Assembly (NCBI GenBank): GCA_025458545.1
Contig: JALOSH010000061.1
Coordinates: 1 to 9,048, forward strand
DNA: 9,048 bases
DNA from: Hydrogenophaga sp.
GTDB lineage: Bacteria > Pseudomonadota > Gammaproteobacteria > Burkholderiales > Burkholderiaceae
Reading direction: 5' to 3'
Below, piece by piece: positions 6,055 through 9,048 of the stretch (its first letter is position 1; every line of letters begins with the position of its first letter). The notes beneath the pieces are model-generated. The model saw nothing but the letters and a program-made list of their open reading frames with translations, made no database searches and had not been told where the DNA came from. The position numbers and the translations under genes are program-made.

Positions 6055-7362
6055 TCAGGGCTGCTGGTCGCCGTCCAGTGGCAGGTCGATCATGAAGACC
6101 GCACCCAGATCGGGTTCTGAATGCACGCTGATCTGGCCGTTGACGGTTTCAACCACGTTCTTGCAGAAGGTGAGGCCCAGGCCACTGCCAGCGCCGGTCT
6201 GGGTGGAGAAGAACGGTTCGAAGATGCGCGCCTGCTTTTCGTAGGGAATGCCCACGCCCTGGTCGGACACCGCGATGCGCCCTTTGCCATGGTGCAAGCC
6301 AATGTCGATGCGCAGATCGCCCGGACGCGGCGCGTTGCCACCCGACGCCAGTGCGTGCAGGGCGTTCTTGAGCAGATTGGTCAAGACCTGGGCAAACAGC
6401 GGCCTTGAGCCCATGAAGCAGAAATCCTGCTGCAGGTGCACCAGCACGCAGTCGCGCTCGCGCGAGGAGCGGTAGGGGTAACCGGACACCACCTCGTGCA
6501 CCAGATCCCCGGCCATGATGGCCGAGCGTTCCCGCGGCAGGCGCAACAGCTGGGCGTTGGAGATCTGGGTGTCGATCTGGCGGTTCATGCTGCGCACCAG
6601 GTTCTGCAGCCGGGTGGACAGTTCTTCCAGCTTCTTGCGTTTGCTCTCGGGCAGATCGTTCTGCGCCAGGTTGCGCAACACGTCACCCATCAGGTTGACG
6701 GTGGCCAGCGGAGTTCGCAGCTCGTGCGCCATCACCCCCATGGTGCTCAGGGTGTTGATCAGCCGGGTGCGGCGCAGGTTGGCACCGGAAAACCCCAGCA
6801 TCAGCCCTATGGTGACGGCAAATCCAATGACCACGACGTTTGCAGGCGTCCCGACCCAAGGCATGTTTTCCGCACCCATCGCGACGGCACTCACCCACCC
6901 GATGAAACCGCCACTGATCAGGCCGACCCATGCGATACGCCAGTCGGTTGCATGAAAATAAATCAGGATCATGGCAGCCACACTGGAGAGCCAGGTGGCA
7001 TTGCCGCCGTTCATCCAGTACATGTACGAAAAGAACCAGGGCAGCTGGATCCAGGTTGCCAGGCCGAAGATCCACCCGCTTTGTTGGGCCAGTGGGTTCC
7101 TGGCGACGCTGGGGAGCAGGTAAAGCAGTGACAGGAAGGCCAGGCAGGCGCGCAGAACAAGGTTTTCGTGCGGTTGCGGAATCCAGACGGACCAGGTCAG
7201 GCCGAAGATGGTGTGCCCCATGAAGGTAAACACGCCGATCCACACCAGGCGGTAGGTGGATGGGTGCAAAATGGGTTCCAGCGGTGCACGGACGATTTCG
7301 TCCACCAGCCAGCGCCACAGTCTGGCGCGTGCGCTGCGAACCCACATCCGGTCCAACGGCAA
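6055..7362 (-). CDS. Six-TM sensor histidine kinase of the CqsS/LqsS type
   Basis: The 435-residue inner-membrane kinase has about six TM segments (near residues 37-57, 67-84, 95-115, 122-138, 141-161, 174-194). Two stretches match the CAI-1-sensing domain of Vibrio CqsS: PQPHENLVLR (62-71) and FFSYMYWMN (110-118). The cytoplasmic part has H-box MAHELRTPLA with phospho-accepting H213, N-box LTNLLKNALHAL (N333), G1 box VSDQGVGIP (D367), F-box FEPFFST and G2 box GSGLGL (392-397). Unlike CqsS, it has no fused receiver domain; the receiver is in the next gene, as with LqsS/LqsR. The likely start is TTG at 7362, with GAAGGAG 6 nt upstream; an in-frame ATG at 7347 lacks a ribosome site. The ligand is inferred to be an alpha-hydroxyketone made by the neighbouring synthase. 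Confidence 0.92.
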   Translation of the reverse strand: MPLDRMWVRSARARLWRWLVDEIVRAPLEPILHPSTYRLVWIGVFTFMGHTIFGLTWSVWIPQPHENLVLRACLAFLSLLYLLPSVARNPLAQQSGWIFGLATWIQLPWFFSYMYWMNGGNATWLSSVAAMILIYFHATDWRIAWVGLISGGFIGWVSAVAMGAENMPWVGTPANVVVIGFAVTIGLMLGFSGANLRRTRLINTLSTMGVMAHELRTPLATVNLMGDVLRNLAQNDLPESKRKKLEELSTRLQNLVRSMNRQIDTQISNAQLLRLPRERSAIMAGDLVHEVVSGYPYRSSRERDCVLVHLQQDFCFMGSRPLFAQVLTNLLKNALHALASGGNAPRPGDLRIDIGLHHGKGRIAVSDQGVGIPYEKQARIFEPFFSTQTGAGSGLGLTFCKNVVETVNGQISVHSEPDLGAVFMIDLPLDGDQQP

Positions 7363-7368
7363 TATGTT

Positions 7369-7375
7369 CTCCTTC
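7369..7375 (-). promoter_or_regulatory. Shine-Dalgarno deciding a TTG start of the sensor kinase
   Basis: The minus strand reads GAAGGAG followed by AACATA and TTG (7362-7360). A near-perfect ribosome-binding site at ideal spacing supports the rare TTG start over the ATG 15 bases further in. A TTG start may keep kinase levels low. Confidence 0.7.
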
Positions 7376-7428
7376 GATCATCAGCGCGTGCGCCCAGCCC
7401 ATCCGGGTGGGGCGACAGACGCCTGGGC

Positions 7429-7434
7429 TATTGT
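7429..7434 (+). promoter_or_regulatory. Possible -10 element of the LuxR-type gene
   Basis: TATTGT lies in an otherwise GC-rich 96-bp gap between the divergent kinase and LuxR-type genes. It has four of six consensus matches and no good -35. The same AT-rich spot read on the minus strand gives GACAAT (7435-7430), a candidate -10 for the kinase operon. Both readings are weak. Confidence 0.25.
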
Positions 7435-7458
7435 CCGCCCAACACGGCTTTGCAAAAC

Positions 7459-8130
7459 ATGACCTTGCCTGTCAACTTTGACAGTGTGGGCGTGGACGCC
7501 ATCCTGGCCGACTGGGTCTGCGCGCTGGGCGAATTGGGGGTGGAGGCGGTGGTGGTGCTGGGCCCCACGCCCACCGGCGGGCGCGACGACCGGGAGGTGC
7601 TGGCGGTGCATCCTCCGCGCCTGCTGGGCCCCGCGCAGGCGCTGGCCGAAAGCCGCGATTTTGGCGCTGGCTGGCGCGACAGCGACGCCCCGCTGGTGGC
7701 CTGGCAAGACATTTCCAAGTCCGCGTTTGCCGAACAGGCCGGCCGCTGGCGACGTCTCTGGCTGGCCCATGGCCACCAGACGCTGGTGCGGGTGGCGTTC
7801 ACGCTGCCCGCGGGTCGGGCGTTCGAGTGCTTTCTGTTCAGCCCACGGGCGTTTGCCGACCGTTCCGAAGCCGCGTCGCTGGCCTGGTCGGCGTTCAACA
7901 TCTGGCCGATGCTCAAGCGGGCCATCGCCGAGCAGCGGCTGTCGCTCAGTCCGCGCGAGCAGGAGAGCCTGAACCTCGCGTTCGAGGGGCTGACCGCGCG
8001 TGAGACCGCCTTGCGCATGGACTGTTCCGAACGGACGGTGAACTACCACCTCTCCAACGCCATGGCCAAGCTCCAGACCGACAACAAGCTCGCCGCCGTT
8101 CAGCGCGCCTGCTGGATCGGGTTGATCTGA
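7459..8130 (+). CDS. LuxR-type transcriptional regulator (quorum-sensing class, no LuxI partner in the window)
   Basis: The 223-residue product ends in a typical LuxR helix-turn-helix (about residues 161-223): LSPREQESLNLAFEGLTARE, CSERTVNYHLSNAMAKL and DNKLAAVQRACWIGLI. E167 sits at the conserved glutamate, and the final GLI is usual for acyl-homoserine-lactone-type LuxR proteins rather than NarL-type regulators. The N-terminal 160 residues look like a short, divergent autoinducer-binding domain. The conserved W/Y/DP pattern of AHL binders is not clear, so it may bind another ligand or none. The ATG at 7459 has no visible Shine-Dalgarno. GTG codons at 7486 and 7492 are alternatives that would place the 7468-7485 palindrome upstream of the gene. 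It is divergent from the sensor kinase by 96 bp. Confidence 0.85.
   Translation: MTLPVNFDSVGVDAILADWVCALGELGVEAVVVLGPTPTGGRDDREVLAVHPPRLLGPAQALAESRDFGAGWRDSDAPLVAWQDISKSAFAEQAGRWRRLWLAHGHQTLVRVAFTLPAGRAFECFLFSPRAFADRSEAASLAWSAFNIWPMLKRAIAEQRLSLSPREQESLNLAFEGLTARETALRMDCSERTVNYHLSNAMAKLQTDNKLAAVQRACWIGLI
7467..7486 (+). promoter_or_regulatory. lux-box-like palindrome at the start of the LuxR-type gene
   Basis: CTGTCA (7469-7474), ACTT and TGACAG (7479-7484) form a perfect 6-bp inverted repeat. CCTGTCAAC and GACAG are identical to the element at 3728-3745 upstream of the synthase gene. With the ATG at 7459 it falls in codons 4-9 of the LuxR-type gene. It also lies 105 bp upstream of the kinase start on the other strand. 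It could serve as a roadblock for autoregulation, as an activator site for the kinase operon, or as both. Confidence 0.6.
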
Positions 8131-8135
8131 CCCAC

Positions 8136-8207
8136 CCCCGCCGCGCTGTGCGCGACCCCCTCTAGCGGGCGATGCGAGTGGCCCGGCAGAGCCGGTTCCA
8201 CCGCATC
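8136..8207. repeat. GC-rich intergenic hairpin element (Comamonadaceae-type dispersed element, possible terminator)
   Basis: The 168-bp gap between the LuxR-type gene and coaX begins with GCGCTGTGCGCGACCCCCTC, then a long imperfect hairpin. GATGCG (8171-8176) pairs with CGCATC (8202-8207), A8177 is bulged, GTGG (8178-8181) pairs with CCAC (8198-8201), and CCGGC (8183-8187) pairs with GCCGG (8191-8195) around a 3-nt loop. Similar pieces (GCGC block, CCCCCT, GGCCCGGC...GCCGG) recur between genes in comamonad genomes as I recall; this should be confirmed by genome search. It may end luxR transcription, but there is no T-tract. Confidence 0.5.
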
Positions 8208-8286
8208 CTTGGCGAAGACGTCTCGCGCCAGAAAACTCTCGCCGCGGCCGTGCTGCGCTGCCGCAAGTGCGCGGTGGTGCCTTGGT

Positions 8287-8292
8287 CATAAT
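8287..8292 (+). promoter_or_regulatory. Possible -10 element of coaX giving a leaderless mRNA
   Basis: CATAAT ends 6 bases before the coaX ATG, so a start point at normal distance would fall on the A of the start codon. No Shine-Dalgarno precedes this ATG, which agrees with a leaderless message. No clear -35 element is seen. Confidence 0.35.
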
Positions 8293-8298
8293 GCGCCC

Positions 8299-9048
8299 AT
8301 GACTTTTCTGGCCCTGGACGTAGGCAACACGCGGTTGAAATGGGCGCTGTACGACGCACCTCGGGTGGGCGGGCGGTTGTTGGCCCATGGCGCTCAGTTT
8401 CTGGAGAACATTGAAAAACTCGCCGAGGGCGACTGGAGCGGTCTGCCCGCGCCGCGCTGGGTGCTGGGCTGCATCGTGGCCGGCGACGCGGTCAAGCGGC
8501 GGGTCGAGGAGCAGCTGGAGTTGTGGGACGTGACGCCCCAGTGGGTGGTGTCCAGCAGCGCCGAAGCCGGTTTGAGCAATGGATATGACCACCCGGCCAG
8601 ACTCGGTTCGGACCGCTGGGTCGCCATGATCGGCGCCCGTCAGCGCTTGCTGGCCCAGGGGCCGGCCCGGCCGTGCGTGGTGGTGATGGTCGGTACGGCG
8701 GTGACGGTCGAAGCCATCGACACCCAAGGGCGCTTCCTGGGCGGCATCATCCTGCCGGGCCACGGCATCATGCTTCGCGCACTGGAGTCCGGGACGGCCG
8801 GGCTGCATGTGCCCACCGGCGAAGTGCAGGACTTTCCCACCAACACCAGCGATGCGCTCACCAGCGGTGGCACGTTTGCCATTGCGGGCGCGGTGCAGCG
8901 CATGGTGGACAACCTGCAGCGCCATTGTGGAGAAGCACCTGCGGTTTTCATGACCGGTGGCGCGGGCTGGAAGATGGCGCCGAGCATGTCCCACCCGGTC
9001 GAGCTGGTGGAAGGCCTGATCTTTGACGGCTTGCTGGAAATCGCCGCC
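8299..9048 (+). CDS. coaX: Type III pantothenate kinase CoaX (partial, runs off the right edge)
   Basis: The frame is open for 250 codons to the window end with no stop; the usual length is about 250-260 residues, so only a few codons are probably missing. CoaX phosphorylates pantothenate in the first step of CoA synthesis. It is an ASKHA-fold cytoplasmic enzyme. Motifs are the phosphate loop DVGNTRLKW (residues 7-15), LGSDRW (102-107) with catalytic D105, [11 protein letters not shown] (131-141), GGIILPG (148-154) and TGGAG (219-223). In the GTAxTxD motif the usual Asp is Glu (E138); this is probably a lineage variant, not inactivation. In betaproteobacteria birA often lies upstream; here it is replaced by the LuxR-type gene and a hairpin element. 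Confidence 0.93.
   Translation, partial: MTFLALDVGNTRLKWALYDAPRVGGRLLAHGAQFLENIEKLAEGDWSGLPAPRWVLGCIVAGDAVKRRVEEQLELWDVTPQWVVSSSAEAGLSNGYDHPARLGSDRWVAMIGARQRLLAQGPARPCVVVMVGTAVTVEAIDTQGRFLGGIILPGHGIMLRALESGTAGLHVPTGEVQDFPTNTSDALTSGGTFAIAGAVQRMVDNLQRHCGEAPAVFMTGGAGWKMAPSMSHPVELVEGLIFDGLLEIAA

Noticed and set aside
7381..8994. A 537-codon open frame on the minus strand opposite the LuxR-type gene and coaX.
   Set aside because: It runs across two well-supported plus-strand genes and their intergenic hairpin element, has no domain, and has the composition of a GC-rich shadow frame.
1..9048. CRISPR arrays, tRNA or rRNA genes, insertion sequences, integrases and toxin-antitoxin pairs.
   Set aside because: I saw no repeat-spacer pattern, tRNA-like cloverleaf, transposase motif or terminal inverted repeats; the window is filled by the listed genes.

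Overview
The window (about 64% G+C by eye) looks like a chromosomal segment of a betaproteobacterium, most likely a Comamonadaceae member (Hydrogenophaga/Acidovorax-like). The basis is the codon bias, the type of TRAP transporter, the CoaX style, and an intergenic hairpin element before coaX that resembles the GC-rich dispersed elements I associate with that family. This is inference; no 16S or other marker gene is present.

Layout. (1) 1-1985, minus strand: a TRAP transporter operon, dctP (Tat-exported binding protein), dctQ and the start of dctM, with a strong intrinsic terminator between dctP and dctQ. (2) 2142-3633, plus strand: a sulfur-stress module. A CsoR/CstR-family repressor is preceded by a promoter whose -10 is overlapped by a palindromic operator, and is followed by a persulfide dioxygenase-rhodanese fusion. 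(3) 3728-8130: a quorum-sensing locus of the alpha-hydroxyketone (CAI-1/LAI-1; Cqs/Lqs/Jqs) type. It holds a CqsA-type PLP-dependent autoinducer synthase (plus). Convergent with it is a two-gene operon (minus) for a six-TM CqsS/LqsS-type histidine kinase and a separate response regulator without a recognisable DNA-binding domain. Divergent from the kinase is a LuxR-type regulator (plus). (4) 8131-end: a hairpin-rich intergenic element, then coaX (type III pantothenate kinase), cut by the window edge.

Most interesting point. Two nearly identical 18-bp palindromes of lux-box form (CCTGTCA...TGACAG) lie 3.7 kb apart, one 64 bp upstream of the autoinducer synthase and one at the very start of the LuxR-type gene, in front of the kinase operon. 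I infer a hybrid circuit: the ketone signal is made by the CqsA homologue and sensed by the CqsS/LqsS-like kinase with its response regulator, while a LuxR-type protein with no LuxI partner in view acts on lux boxes at the synthase and at its own or the kinase promoter. The Cqs/Lqs families and LuxR/lux boxes are each well known; their wiring together here is the part that may be undescribed.

No gene-free stretch exceeds 300 bases. The longest is the 256-bp dctP/repressor divergent region (1986-2241), which holds the repressor promoter and operator.
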